Shown: positions 34,792 through 43,813, numbered from the stretch's first letter. The stretch is DNA of 64,000 bases from JANYHF01 sp963732765 (GCA_963732765.1 CAVTAS010000010.1:496001-560000); one strand, 5' to 3'. Made by a program: numbers and translations. Notes: generated by a model from the letters alone, not told the origin.

Positions 34792-36459
34792 TTACTTCGC
34801 GACCTTCACGTCCGCCCGTCCCGGGGCAAAGCGCTGCCAGATGCGCTCGTGGAAGAAATAGAGCACGATCTTGGTCGCCACTTCGGTGCCCGAGATTGCC
34901 GCGGCCAATTTCATGTGGCCAGTGAACAGATAGGCCAGGATGAAGGTGTCGAGACTGCCGGTCGCGCGCCAGGAGACGGCCTTGGCCAAGCTGCGCCAGC
35001 GCGATTCAACAGGAGCCGCGATCAGACCGCCGATCACACCGGGGCCAGTTGCACCTGGCGCGGAGCTGGCCGCGACTTCCGATGCCGCTGCCACATTGCG
35101 CCCCGACACCAATCCCAGCGCCACCGTTGCCGATGTGTCGCGGTCGATCAGGATGAAACCGCCGAGATCGCGGCTGTCGGCATAGCGCTCGGCGACGAGC
35201 GGCGTGTCGGTGGTCAACGAAAGGCTGGCGATATCATTGGTCGCCAGCGCGCGGGTGTGCGTCCGGGCGCCACTTGCGATGTTCAGTACGTTCATCTCCG
35301 CCACATTGAGATGCACCGGGACGGTCTTGGCACCGAGTTTCAGCAGCAGCGCGCGACGGGCGTCGTAGGGTTCGTTCGACATCCAAAGGACGTCAGCGGA
35401 CAAATTGCGCACAGCCTGCGCGCTGCCGTCGTCGGCCGTGATGACATCGCCGCGCGACACATCGATTTCGCGGTCCAGAACCAGCGTCGGGGCCTGTCCT
35501 GTTCTGGCTTCGGCGAGATCGCCGTCGAACGTGACGATGCGGGCGATCCTGGCGACCTGGCCCGAGGGGAGCGCGCGGATCTGATCGCCGGGGCGCAAGT
35601 TGCCGCTGACCATGAAACCCGAGAGGCCCCGGAAATCCGAGCCGGCGCGGTTGACCCATTGCACCACGAAGCGGGCTGAGAGGGTGCTCTGCGTCGCCCC
35701 GACATCGGCGGTCTCCAGCACCTCGAGCAGGCTCGGCCCTGCGTACCATGGCATAGACGGCGACCGGTCCCGAACGTTCTCGCCCAGCTTGGCCGAGATC
35801 GGGATCGCCACCAGCGAGGCGAACCCCTTATCGGCGGCAAAACGGCGGAACTCGTCCTCGATGGCACTGAAGCGCGCCGCCGAATGCTCGATCAGGTCCA
35901 TCTTGTTGATGGCGAGCACGATATGGCGCACACCGAGCATCGAGACGATCTGGGCGTGGCGGCGGGTTTGCGGCAGCACGCCCTTGCGCGCGTCGATCAG
36001 GATGATGGCGAGATCGGCCGTGGACGCGCCAGTGGCCATATTGCGCGTGTATTGCTCGTGGCCCGGTGTGTCGGCGACGATGAAGGCGCGCTTGGGAGTG
36101 GCGAAATAGCGGTAGGCGACGTCGATGGTGATGCCCTGCTCGCGCTCGGCGGCAAGACCGTCCAAGAGCAGCGAATAATCGATCTCGCCGTTGGTCGCGC
36201 CCGATTTCGCGCTGTCCTTGCGCAGCGCCGCCAGTTGGTCGTCCGCCAGCACATGACTGTCGAACAGCAGGCGGCCGATCAGCGTCGACTTGCCGTCGTC
36301 GACCGAGCCGCAGGTGATGAAGCGCAGCAGCGAGCGGCTGGCGCGATCATTGGCGGGGGCGACGGCAGGAAACAGGGACGAGTCCATGGTGGGGGTTTGA
36401 CCTGGCGCAGCAAGGGAGGTTTCGGCGGCACGTGCAAATTGTTTGAGAGCAGCGGCCAT
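34792..36459 (-). CDS. cysN: Sulfate adenylyltransferase subunit 1 fused to a DUF2061 domain
   Basis: A 555-residue protein from ATG 36457-36459, sharing one base with the cysD stop. The GTPase domain has CGSVDDGKSTLIGR, DTPGHEQYTRNM and NKMD, and an EF-Tu-like beta-barrel pair follows. GTP hydrolysis drives APS formation by CysD. The final 60 or so residues (WRSLAKAVSWRATGSLDTF, LAAAISGTEVATKIVLYFFHER) are a DUF2061 domain with two hydrophobic helices, where some bacteria have an APS kinase. This may tether the enzyme to the membrane. Confidence 0.9.
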   Translation of the reverse strand: MAAALKQFARAAETSLAAPGQTPTMDSSLFPAVAPANDRASRSLLRFITCGSVDDGKSTLIGRLLFDSHVLADDQLAALRKDSAKSGATNGEIDYSLLLDGLAAEREQGITIDVAYRYFATPKRAFIVADTPGHEQYTRNMATGASTADLAIILIDARKGVLPQTRRHAQIVSMLGVRHIVLAINKMDLIEHSAARFSAIEDEFRRFAADKGFASLVAIPISAKLGENVRDRSPSMPWYAGPSLLEVLETADVGATQSTLSARFVVQWVNRAGSDFRGLSGFMVSGNLRPGDQIRALPSGQVARIARIVTFDGDLAEARTGQAPTLVLDREIDVSRGDVITADDGSAQAVRNLSADVLWMSNEPYDARRALLLKLGAKTVPVHLNVAEMNVLNIASGARTHTRALATNDIASLSLTTDTPLVAERYADSRDLGGFILIDRDTSATVALGLVSGRNVAAASEVAASSAPGATGPGVIGGLIAAPVESRWRSLAKAVSWRATGSLDTFILAYLFTGHMKLAAAISGTEVATKIVLYFFHERIWQRFAPGRADVKVAK

Positions 36460-37373
36460 CAGAAGTAGCCTTCCTGCTTCTTGCGCTCCATCGAGGCGGC
36501 GCCGTCGTGATCGATCAGGCGGCCCTGGCGCTCGGAGGTTTTCGCCCCGGCCATCTCCTCGATGATGTCGTTGAGATTGGCCGCCTTGCTCTCGATGGCG
36601 CCCGACAGCGGATAGCAACCCAGGGTGCGGAAGCGGACCAGCTTGTTTTGCGGCCGCTCGTCGGGCAGCAGCGGCATGCGGTCGTCGTCCACCATCAGCA
36701 ATGTGCCGGAGCGCGAGACAACCGGACGCTGGGCCGCGAAATACAGCGGCACCACAGGGATGTTCTCGGCCGCGATGTAGGTCCACACGTCCGCCTCGGT
36801 CCAATTGGAGAGCGGGAAGACACGCAGCGACTGGCCCGGCTGTTTGCGGGTGTTGAACAGCCGCCACGGCTCGGGCCGCTGGTTCTTGGGGTCCCAGCGA
36901 TGCTGCTCGGACCGCACCGAGAACACCCGCTCCTTGGCGCGGCTCTTTTCCTCATCGCGCCGCGCGCCGCCAAAAGCGACGTCGAAACCGTAGAGATCGA
37001 GCGCCTGCTTCAAGGCCTCGGTCTTCATGACGTCGGTGTACACGCTTGCCGTCGGGCCGAAGGGAACGACATTGCGGGCGAGACCGTCCTTGTTGGTGTA
37101 GGTGATCAGCTCCATGCCGACCTCCTTAGCGCGCTTATCCCGGAAGGCGATCATCTCGCGGAACTTCCAGGTGGTATCGACATGCAGCAGCGGGAACGGC
37201 GGCTTGGAGGGATAGAACGCCTTCAGCGCCAGATGCAGCAGCACAGCGCTGTCCTTGCCGATCGAGTAGAGCAGCACCGGCTTGGTCGCCTCGGCGGCGG
37301 CCTCGCGCAGGATGTGGATGCTCTCGGCTTCCAGCGCCTTGAGGTGCCCGAGGGCCTGCGATGACGTGTTCAT
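36459..37373 (-). CDS. cysD: Sulfate adenylyltransferase subunit 2
   Basis: A 304-residue PP-loop ATP pyrophosphatase that makes adenosine 5'-phosphosulfate from ATP and sulfate. The PP-loop reads YSIGKDSAVLLHLALKAF; FPLLHVDTTWKFREM, AFGGARRDEEKSRAKER and the C-terminal ERQGRLIDHDGAASMERKK are family hallmarks. It is coupled at both ends: a four-base overlap with cysH upstream and one base with cysN downstream. Confidence 0.96.
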   Translation of the reverse strand: MNTSSQALGHLKALEAESIHILREAAAEATKPVLLYSIGKDSAVLLHLALKAFYPSKPPFPLLHVDTTWKFREMIAFRDKRAKEVGMELITYTNKDGLARNVVPFGPTASVYTDVMKTEALKQALDLYGFDVAFGGARRDEEKSRAKERVFSVRSEQHRWDPKNQRPEPWRLFNTRKQPGQSLRVFPLSNWTEADVWTYIAAENIPVVPLYFAAQRPVVSRSGTLLMVDDDRMPLLPDERPQNKLVRFRTLGCYPLSGAIESKAANLNDIIEEMAGAKTSERQGRLIDHDGAASMERKKQEGYF

Positions 37374-38161
37374 GAGCGGGCATCCTGCGTGGTCGTTGGT
37401 TTGGACTTCGGCCGGTTATGCAGGCCGCACTCTTTCTGGTCGCCCAAGGCGGCGAAGGCGGCGTTCTCGGCCTCCCACCACCAGCGGCCAGCGCGGATAT
37501 CCTCGCCGGGGCGGATGGCGCGCGTGCACGGCGCGCAGCCAATGGACGGAAACCCGCGCGCGTGCAGGGCGTTGATAGGTATATCGTGAGTCGCGATGAA
37601 CGCCTCGAGTTGTGCAAGCGTCCAGTCGGCGATCGGGTTCAGTTTGACCAGCCCTTGCACCGGATCGAACTCAGCAAAGCGCAATGCCTTCCGGCTCGCC
37701 GCCTGTTCGCGGCGCAGCCCGGTCAACCAGCCTGACGCACCGGCCAATGCCTTGTTCAGCGGGCGCACCTTGCGCACGTCGCAGCAGGCCTTGCGCGCTT
37801 CGATAGAGTTCCGGAAGCCCATAACGCCATCGCGGGAGGTGAGCGTCTCGACGTCTTGGGCTTCCGGGGCCACCAGTCGGATCGGAAGGAGGGGGAACCG
37901 ATCCTGACTGGCGGCAATGGTATCGAGTGTCTCCTGGAAGTGGCGGCCGGTATCGAGCGTGAAAACGTCGATGTCGGCCTTGGCCTGGGCAATCGCGAAC
38001 AGCACGGCCTGGTCCTCGAGACCCAGGCTGGTCGAAAACGCAACCCGGCCCGGGACGGCCTCGCGGATCAGCTGAATTCGCGCCGTCAGGTCAGCGGTTG
38101 CGGCAAGGCGCGCATCCAGGGCGGCGGCGGTATCGGCTGGGCTGGCGGCGGATTGGCTCAC
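37370..38161 (-). CDS. cysH: Adenylyl-sulfate (APS/PAPS) reductase
   Basis: A 263-residue thioredoxin- or glutathione-dependent reductase that forms sulfite. The P-loop region FSTSLGLEDQAVLF, the Arg loop and the four cluster cysteines (KACCDVRKV, IGCAPC) are present, plus the catalytic cysteine in KECGLH near the C-terminus. The CC...CxxC cluster points to APS rather than PAPS as substrate. This fits the absence of a CysC kinase domain in the adjacent CysN. First gene of the cysHDN operon. Confidence 0.93.
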   Translation of the reverse strand: MSQSAASPADTAAALDARLAATADLTARIQLIREAVPGRVAFSTSLGLEDQAVLFAIAQAKADIDVFTLDTGRHFQETLDTIAASQDRFPLLPIRLVAPEAQDVETLTSRDGVMGFRNSIEARKACCDVRKVRPLNKALAGASGWLTGLRREQAASRKALRFAEFDPVQGLVKLNPIADWTLAQLEAFIATHDIPINALHARGFPSIGCAPCTRAIRPGEDIRAGRWWWEAENAAFAALGDQKECGLHNRPKSKPTTTQDARS

Positions 38162-38486
38162 GGTGCGGGTCTTTGCTGCTGGCTATACCAAAGCGTACGA
38201 TCTGGCCCCTAACATAGTGGAAAATTTTGCTTCTGAGAACGCCTCAACGTGTGAAAGTTATGCGCGTACGGCGTTGAATGACAAAATCGAGAAATTTTGT
38301 TTCCAACCCCGCGGTTTGTGGCACTGCGATGCGCGCCCGGCTCGTAACCTGCGCAGTTGCGTGCGCCCGGCAGCCGGAGTCACACGCTCGCAACTCGCGC
38401 CATGCCTGGGGGAGAGAAGGAGACGCCAAGCCGGCGTGGTGATATTTGTGACTGCCAGCATCAGACCTCAATCCCGGAGCCCTCCA
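38162..38486. other. 325-bp intergenic region between cysH and the SDR gene
   Basis: The divergent promoter region for the leftward cys operon and the rightward SDR-P450 pair. I looked for a riboswitch or a long palindrome and saw none. Open frames here lack family features. Confidence 0.45.
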
Positions 38487-39248
38487 ATGACTACTCAGTC
38501 CAAAGTCGCTGTCGTAACCGGCGCTGGGAGCGGCATCGGCCGCGCCGTGGCGCTTGCCCTGCAAGGCGAAGGCTATGACGTCGCCGTCGCCGGACGCACA
38601 CTCGACAAGCTGACCGCAACCACCAAACTTGCGGCCAAAGGCGGCGGGCGGATGATCGCGGTCGCCTGCGATGTCGGCGACCCCAAATCGGTCGCCGCCC
38701 TGTTCGCCGAGGTCAAGACGGCATTCGGCCGCCTGGATCTGCTCTTCAACAACGCCGGCTCGGGCGCGCCAGCCGTGCCCATGGAAGACATCACCTACGA
38801 GCAGTGGCGCTCGGTGCTCGACGCCAACATCACGGGAGCTTTCCTGTGCTCGCAACAGGCCATCAAGCTGTTCAAGGCCCAGACCCCGCAAGGCGGCCGC
38901 ATCATCAACAATGGCTCGATCTCGGCCCATGTGCCGCGCCCGTTCTCGGCCCCCTACACCTCGGCCAAGCACGCCATCACCGGGCTGACGCGCTCGATCG
39001 CGCTGGATTGTCGCCCGTTCAACATCACCTGTGGCCAGATCGACATCGGCAACGCCGCAACGGACATGACGGAGCGCATGCGCACCACCGGCGTGCTGCA
39101 GGCGAACCTTGAGACCAAGACCGAGGCCACCATGGCGGTCGAGAATGTCAGCAAGGCGGTGCTCTATATGGCCAGCCTCTCGCCCGACGCCAACGTCCTG
39201 TTCATGACCGTGATGGCCAACGCCATGCCGTTCGTCGGCCGCGGCTGA
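38487..39248 (+). CDS. Short-chain dehydrogenase/reductase
   Basis: A 253-residue NAD(P)-dependent oxidoreductase from ATG 38487. The cofactor motif is TGAGSGIGRAVAL, then NNAG (LLFNNAGSGAP), the catalytic Ser in NNGSISAH and YxxxK in YTSAKHAIT. Asp in ACDVGD and Arg in AGRTLDK suggest NADP preference. The gene ends one base before the P450 start, so the pair is translationally linked and may act on one substrate; that substrate is unknown. Confidence 0.9.
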   Translation: MTTQSKVAVVTGAGSGIGRAVALALQGEGYDVAVAGRTLDKLTATTKLAAKGGGRMIAVACDVGDPKSVAALFAEVKTAFGRLDLLFNNAGSGAPAVPMEDITYEQWRSVLDANITGAFLCSQQAIKLFKAQTPQGGRIINNGSISAHVPRPFSAPYTSAKHAITGLTRSIALDCRPFNITCGQIDIGNAATDMTERMRTTGVLQANLETKTEATMAVENVSKAVLYMASLSPDANVLFMTVMANAMPFVGRG

Positions 39249-39249
39249 C

Positions 39250-40446
39250 ATGATCGCTGAGATCGCCCAGGATCCTCGTGCGGCCGATTTCGTGCAGGAT
39301 CCGTATCCCTTCTATCATCGTGTCCGCAAGCTTGGGCAGGCGTTCTATTGGAGAGAGTACGGCCACCTGTGCGTGCCCGGCTTCGACGACGTGAACCGGT
39401 TGCTGCGCGACCGCCGCTTCGGCCGGCAGGTCCTGCACAAGACCACGCGCGCGGCGCTCGGTTGGCCCGAGCCTGACCCCAAGCTCGCCGCATTCCACGC
39501 CGTCGAACGCCATTCGCTGTTGGAGTTGGAGCCGCCCGATCACACGCGCCTGCGCACGCTGGTCAACCGCGCGTTTGTCTCGAGGCACGTGGAGCGCTTG
39601 CGGCCGCGCATCGAAGCCCTGGCAAACGAGCTGATCGATGCGTTTCCAGTGGGTCCAGTCGATCTGCTGGAAGCCTATGCCACGCCGATCCCGGTACGGG
39701 TGATTGCCGCCCTGCTCGGCATCGACGAGGCCATGGCCCCGCAGCTGCTGGATTGGTCGCACCGGCTGGTGGCCATGTACCAGTTCCGCCGCTCAGATGC
39801 CGAGGAAGCGTCGGCCAACGCCGCGGCGATCGCGTTTGCGGCGTTTATCCGTAGCGAGATGGATCGCTGCCGCAGGCAACCCAGTGACGATCTGCTCTCA
39901 TTGCTGGTGCGCGCCGATGGTTTGAGCGATCCGGAAATCATCTCGACGGTGATCCTGCTGCTGAACGCCGGCCATGAGGCCAGCGTGCATGCCATCGGCA
40001 ACGGCGTGAAAGCGATCCTGCAATCCGGCTTGCCAATGCGTGATCTGTTCGCGACGCCCGAAGGGGTCACCGCCACCGTCGAGGAAACGCTGCGGTTTGA
40101 CCCGCCGCTGCATATGTTCACGCGCTATGCGCTGGAGGATGTGGAGATCGGCGGGGTACGACTTAAAGTCGGCGACATGGTCGGCCTGATGCTGGGCGCT
40201 GCCAATCGCGATCCCGCCCGCTATGCCGACCCGGACCGTTTCGATCCCACGCGCGACGCCAGTGGCCACACGTCATTCGGGGCCGGCATCCACTTCTGCC
40301 TTGGCGCCCCGCTGGCTCGTTTGGAGATCGAAGTGGCCCTGCCGTTGTTGTTCCGGCGTCTACCCAAGTTGACGCTGGCCGAAGCGCCGCGCTATCGCGA
40401 CACCTATCATTTCCACGGGCTGGAGCGGCTGTTGCTCAGCCACTAG
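39250..40446 (+). CDS. Cytochrome P450
   Basis: A 398-residue soluble bacterial P450 (CYP) monooxygenase. The heme ligand is C350 in FGAGIHFCLGAPLAR, the ExxR pair is in EETLRFDPP, and the I-helix reads LLLNAGHEASV, with Ser instead of the usual Thr in the oxygen-activation groove. It needs ferredoxin partners that are not nearby. Expressed with the upstream SDR. The TAG stop (40444-40446) lies inside the arm of a 15-bp inverted repeat. Confidence 0.93.
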   Translation: MIAEIAQDPRAADFVQDPYPFYHRVRKLGQAFYWREYGHLCVPGFDDVNRLLRDRRFGRQVLHKTTRAALGWPEPDPKLAAFHAVERHSLLELEPPDHTRLRTLVNRAFVSRHVERLRPRIEALANELIDAFPVGPVDLLEAYATPIPVRVIAALLGIDEAMAPQLLDWSHRLVAMYQFRRSDAEEASANAAAIAFAAFIRSEMDRCRRQPSDDLLSLLVRADGLSDPEIISTVILLLNAGHEASVHAIGNGVKAILQSGLPMRDLFATPEGVTATVEETLRFDPPLHMFTRYALEDVEIGGVRLKVGDMVGLMLGAANRDPARYADPDRFDPTRDASGHTSFGAGIHFCLGAPLARLEIEVALPLLFRRLPKLTLAEAPRYRDTYHFHGLERLLLSH

Positions 40447-40665
40447 TGTTCTGGCACCTTCGTTTGGTTCCCGGCCAATTCGTCATCCCCGCGAAGGCGG
40501 GGATCCATGCATGCCAGAATGTGGCACAGCTTCGATGCCGCACTGGCTGGTGACATTGCGAGCGTTTCTGTGTTGGCCAGCGAGCACACCTCAGGCTTGG
40601 CTGGATCCCCGCCTTCGCGGGGATGACGTGGCTTTGGGTACCTTTTGTGTGTGCCAGAACACTAG
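40443..40665. repeat. Outer 15-bp inverted repeat enclosing a 148-bp element
   Basis: CTAGTGTTCTGGCAC at 40443-40457 has its exact reverse complement at 40651-40665. The pair encloses repeat copy C and starts inside the P450 stop codon. The rest of the 423-bp gene-free stretch 40447-40869 holds no recognisable gene. Confidence 0.9.
40481..40628. repeat. 148-bp element with CGTCATCCCCGCG terminal inverted repeats, copy C
   Basis: Ends 40481-40508 and 40601-40628 are inverted repeats of the same type as at 17226 and 34598, with equal overall length. Confidence 0.93.
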
Positions 40666-40869
40666 AGCAATTCTGAGTTTGGTGGAAACTCGCGGTTGCA
40701 TGTAGGGGCCCATCGCATTGCGCCGGTCCATCCAATTCCGACAGACCTTCGGTGTGGCACGCCGGGCGCACTGCGGTGCTCCCTGCCGCGACGCGCGGTC
40801 ACTGCAATTCCATCAGTCACACAAGGACTTGGAAGGCGGCGCGGCGCGCGCCAAACTGCGAGCCGACCC

Positions 40870-41541
40870 TCAGGTCGACTCCAGCCCGGCTTCCACGGCC
40901 ATGCGCACCAACTGGGCAAAACTATCCACATCCAGCCGGCGCATAATGCGTGAGCGGTGCACTTCCACGGTGCGCTCGCTGATCTCCAACTTGGCGCCGA
41001 TGGCCTTGTTGCTCAGGCCAGCGATCAGCTCCGTCAACACCTGCAACTCACGCTGCGACAGACGGGCTGAAATCCATTGCCGGCGCAGCATCTGGCTGCG
41101 CGTAGGGCGCTCGCGTGGTGGCGCGAAGGCGGCGTCGAGCGCAGCCGTGGCGGCGTCACCCGAGATCGGCTGGGTCAGAAAATCTGTTGCCCCGGCCTTC
41201 AGGCAATCGACCGCCTTGGCAACCGAAGGGTTCGGCGAGACCACGATCGAGGGCAGGTCGGCCTTGTGATGCGCCAACCAGGTCACCACATCGAGCACGT
41301 CCTTGTCAGGCAGCGGATCGAAAATCAACACGGCGCCGGGAGCCAGGCTCGGCGCCTCGCGCAGGAACTCGGCGGCAGTGCCGAAATCCTGCCACAGCGC
41401 ATCGGCCGATCCGTCCACCAGCCGGGCTAGGTCCGTGCGCGCCAAGCTGTCCGCTGCCAAGGCGTAAATGCGATTCTTGGAGGAGCCACCCGCTGAGGTG
41501 CTCCCGCCGCGTCTCGGGCGCGTCGATTTCATGTCGAGCAA
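40870..41541 (-). CDS. FixJ/NarL-type regulator with degenerate receiver domain
   Basis: A 223-residue protein with a receiver-like domain (about 22-140) and a LuxR-type helix-turn-helix (about 155-218: LSQRELQVLTELIAGLSNKAIGAKL). The expected acidic pair at the end of strand 1 reads LAADS, and the conserved Lys of the receiver reads TQPI instead of EKP, although an Asp (LIFDPLP) is near the phospho-acceptor position. It may therefore act without phosphorylation. No sensor kinase lies adjacent. Targets unknown. Confidence 0.82.
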   Translation of the reverse strand: MLDMKSTRPRRGGSTSAGGSSKNRIYALAADSLARTDLARLVDGSADALWQDFGTAAEFLREAPSLAPGAVLIFDPLPDKDVLDVVTWLAHHKADLPSIVVSPNPSVAKAVDCLKAGATDFLTQPISGDAATAALDAAFAPPRERPTRSQMLRRQWISARLSQRELQVLTELIAGLSNKAIGAKLEISERTVEVHRSRIMRRLDVDSFAQLVRMAVEAGLEST

Positions 41542-41818
41542 GTCACTACCATTGTGCTGGCCAATAGGGACCGAAGGAGCGATTGGCTAAAACGCTCCAA
41601 CGTTGACTTAGGATCACCGTCAAGCGCGCACTCCGCCCTGACGGTACAAAAAGTCTGCAGCTTTCATGTTGCATTTCAACATGGTGTCGCTCGACCTTCT
41701 GTTCAACCGCGGGACTGTGCCCACATTGCCATGGAAATGCTAGCAATGCTGACAATTGGATCAAGGTCTAAGAGGGTCTAATGTCCTAAATCCTCAATTG
41801 AGCCAACAGGCTGCCCGA

Positions 41819-42754
41819 TCACGCCACAGGAAGGCGCAGCAAACGCCGTTGCGCTTCGGCGCAATCGGCCTGCATTTGAGTCTTCAGGGCCTCGACGCCC
41901 GTGAAGGGAAGATCACCCCTGAGGTAGGAGATCAGGTCCACGCTAATACTCCTACCGTATAAATCTCCCTGGTAGTCGATCAGGAAGGTTTCGAAGACCG
42001 GCGTCCCATTGTCGAAGGTGGGACGGGTGCCGAGATAGGATGCGGCGGGATGGCGCGCGCCATCGATCAAAACCCAGCTGGCATAGATGCCGTGTTTCAG
42101 TTCGATGCCCGCGGGCAGATGGATGTTCGCGGTCGGAAAACCGAGCCCCGCCCCGCGTCCTGCTCCGGAGATCACGGTTCCCGCAATCCGCCAGGGACGG
42201 CCCAGCAGCAGCGCCGCGCCTTCGACGTCGCCCAGGCGCAATAACTCGCGAACCCGGCTTGAGGAGTAGGGCGCCTCGCGATCGCCGGCCGCGCCCTTGA
42301 TGGTGACGTCAAAGCCCAGCCGCTGACCATGCTCCGTCAGCATGGCGCCATCGCCGCGCCGGCCTTTACCGAAGTTGAAGTCGTAGCCGATCACCAGATG
42401 GCGCACGCCAAAGCCTGCCACCAGCACCTCGGCGATGAAATCCTCGGCCGCCAGCGACGCCATGGTCTGGTCGAAGGGAAGCACTGCGGCGAAATCCAGT
42501 CCCAGGCCCGCCAGCAGCTCAAGTCTCTGCGGTATCGGGGTGAGTGTGAAGAGCGGCTGCCCCGGCTGGAAGTAGCTGCGCGGATGCGGATCGAACAACA
42601 TCGCCCCGGCCGGCCCGCCGAGCTTGGCAGCCAGCGCGCGGACTTCACCGATGACAGCAGCGTGGCCCAAATGGACGCCGTCGAAATTGCCGATGGTCAG
42701 CACGCCGCGCCGGGCGGTCTCCGGCACATTCTGGAAGCTGCTGAGCAACTGCAT
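41819..42754 (-). CDS. ribF: Bifunctional riboflavin kinase/FAD synthetase
   Basis: A 311-residue enzyme from ATG 42752-42754. The FAD synthetase half (1-180) has IGNFDGVHLGHAAVI, FDPHPRSYF and the SSSRVRELL segment. The riboflavin kinase half has GRGAGLGFPTANI, GIYASWV and FETFLIDYQGDLYG. It makes FMN and FAD from riboflavin. The MaoC-like gene ends 44 bp upstream on the same strand. No FMN riboswitch was seen. Confidence 0.96.
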   Translation of the reverse strand: MQLLSSFQNVPETARRGVLTIGNFDGVHLGHAAVIGEVRALAAKLGGPAGAMLFDPHPRSYFQPGQPLFTLTPIPQRLELLAGLGLDFAAVLPFDQTMASLAAEDFIAEVLVAGFGVRHLVIGYDFNFGKGRRGDGAMLTEHGQRLGFDVTIKGAAGDREAPYSSSRVRELLRLGDVEGAALLLGRPWRIAGTVISGAGRGAGLGFPTANIHLPAGIELKHGIYASWVLIDGARHPAASYLGTRPTFDNGTPVFETFLIDYQGDLYGRSISVDLISYLRGDLPFTGVEALKTQMQADCAEAQRRLLRLPVA

Positions 42755-42798
42755 AGTTGGCGATCCGGTCCCTGGCCTGGCGATAGCAGCTAGTGTCG

Positions 42799-43236
42799 TC
42801 AGGCCGCCCGCGACGGCACCATCAGCACGGCCTCGCCCTGCAATACCGTCTTGCCGGCCACCGAGCAATCGCAGGCAAAGATTGCGCGCTTCTTGGCCGC
42901 AATCAGTTCTGTCACCACCACCTTGGCGGTCACCTCGTCGCCGATTCGCACCGGGCCGCGAAAGCTCAGCGACTGCGAGACATAGATGCACCCGGGTCCG
43001 GGCAGCCGCGTCCCGAAGATGGTGGAGAGATAGCCCGCCGTCAGCATGCCATGGGCGATGCGCGTCTTAAAGATGGTGCCGGCCGCGAACTCGGCGTCGA
43101 GATGCAGTGGGTTGTTGTCGCCGGTAAGCACGGCATAAATGGCGATATCGCTCTCGGTGACGATGCGCGAATACGCCGCCTCCATGCCGACAGCGAGGTC
43201 CTCGAAAACTTTGCCCTGCCTAACCGTTCCGTCCAT
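42799..43236 (-). CDS. MaoC family hydratase
   Basis: A 145-residue hot-dog-fold protein. The catalytic hydratase motif is visible as YAVLTGDNNPLHLDAEFA...RIAHGMLTAGYLS. It likely hydrates short 2-enoyl-CoA substrates. ATG 43234-43236 (MDGTVRQGKVFEDL) is preferred because GAGG lies nine bases upstream; two ATGs just before it are also in frame. It is placed ahead of ribF with no obvious pathway link. Confidence 0.88.
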   Translation of the reverse strand: MDGTVRQGKVFEDLAVGMEAAYSRIVTESDIAIYAVLTGDNNPLHLDAEFAAGTIFKTRIAHGMLTAGYLSTIFGTRLPGPGCIYVSQSLSFRGPVRIGDEVTAKVVVTELIAAKKRAIFACDCSVAGKTVLQGEAVLMVPSRAA

Positions 43237-43553
43237 GCGCATCATCCTCGGGCCCCTGCGGCGCAAAAAAGTGTAGGGTAGCCGCTGCTGCAGCGCAACA
43301 TGGATGGGGACATGACGGTCATCGCCAGCATGGCAGGATCTATCGGCAGAGCGGCAGAGGTGCGCTGGCGATGACCATCGTGTCCCCAGTGACTGGCCCG
43401 AAGTGACTGGGGACACGACGTTAAGCTTCGGCGCTGACCTGGCACTCAACCTCAGCAGTCAGTGCAGGCCGAAGCTGAACATCATGTCCCCGATTGATGT
43501 CCGCTGGACAGCCTCGTGGGCTTGCGCTAACAACACCGCTTCCGCATCTGGCC
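43237..43553. other. Gene-free stretch packed with GGGGACA palindromes, upstream of tRNA-Val
   Basis: No coding potential was recognised. Most of the interval is three adjoining inverted repeats, described as a separate feature; the remaining bases should carry the promoters of the MaoC gene and tRNA-Val. Confidence 0.6.
43306..43491. repeat. Array of three GGGGACA-tipped inverted repeats
   Basis: Repeat 1: arms 43306-43329 and 43364-43387, 22 of 24 bases paired. Repeat 2: GTCCCCAGT at 43382-43390 with ACTGGGGAC at 43406-43414. Repeat 3: arms 43409-43432 and 43468-43491, 21 of 24 paired. The units adjoin and share their GGGGACA/TGTCCCC ends, the same tip as in the 31-bp elements at 9007 and 56671. 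Confidence 0.88.
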
Positions 43554-43628
43554 GGGCGGTTAGCTCAGCGGTAGAGCACTACCTTGACATGGTAGGGGTC
43601 ACAGGTTCGATCCCTGTACCGCCCACCA
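43554..43628 (+). tRNA. tRNA-Val (anticodon GAC)
   Basis: The acceptor stem GGGCGGT pairs with ACCGCCC; the anticodon stem CTACC/GGTAG holds the loop TTGACAT, giving GAC. GGTTCGATCC is the T arm, and the 3' CCA is encoded. Length 75 nt. Confidence 0.97.
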
Positions 43629-43643
43629 CTGGTTTTCCAGTGG
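43626..43643 (+). terminator. Hairpin directly after tRNA-Val
   Basis: CCACTGG-TTTT-CCAGTGG starts within the encoded CCA end. The stem is seven pairs, without a following T-run. It could serve in 3' processing or weak termination. Confidence 0.4.
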
Positions 43644-43813
43644 AGTCACAGAAATTCCAATTGAGTACCAATGGATTACAGCGGATTACCGATAAATTCT
43701 AAAGCGTTAGCTTGGTTTTCTTGAAGGGCTCTGCGCGGTGCCGTTGGGTTCGACGCAAGCCCCAGCCGCTGCGCGTGTTAACCCAGCGCGGAACCTTCCG
43801 TGATTGAAAAAGT

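Noticed and set aside
38162..38486. Riboswitch for sulfur or SAM ahead of cysH
   Set aside because: No SAM-type aptamer core or extended stem could be recognised on either strand.
42755..42798. FMN riboswitch ahead of ribF
   Set aside because: The gap to the MaoC gene is only 44 bp, too short for the aptamer.
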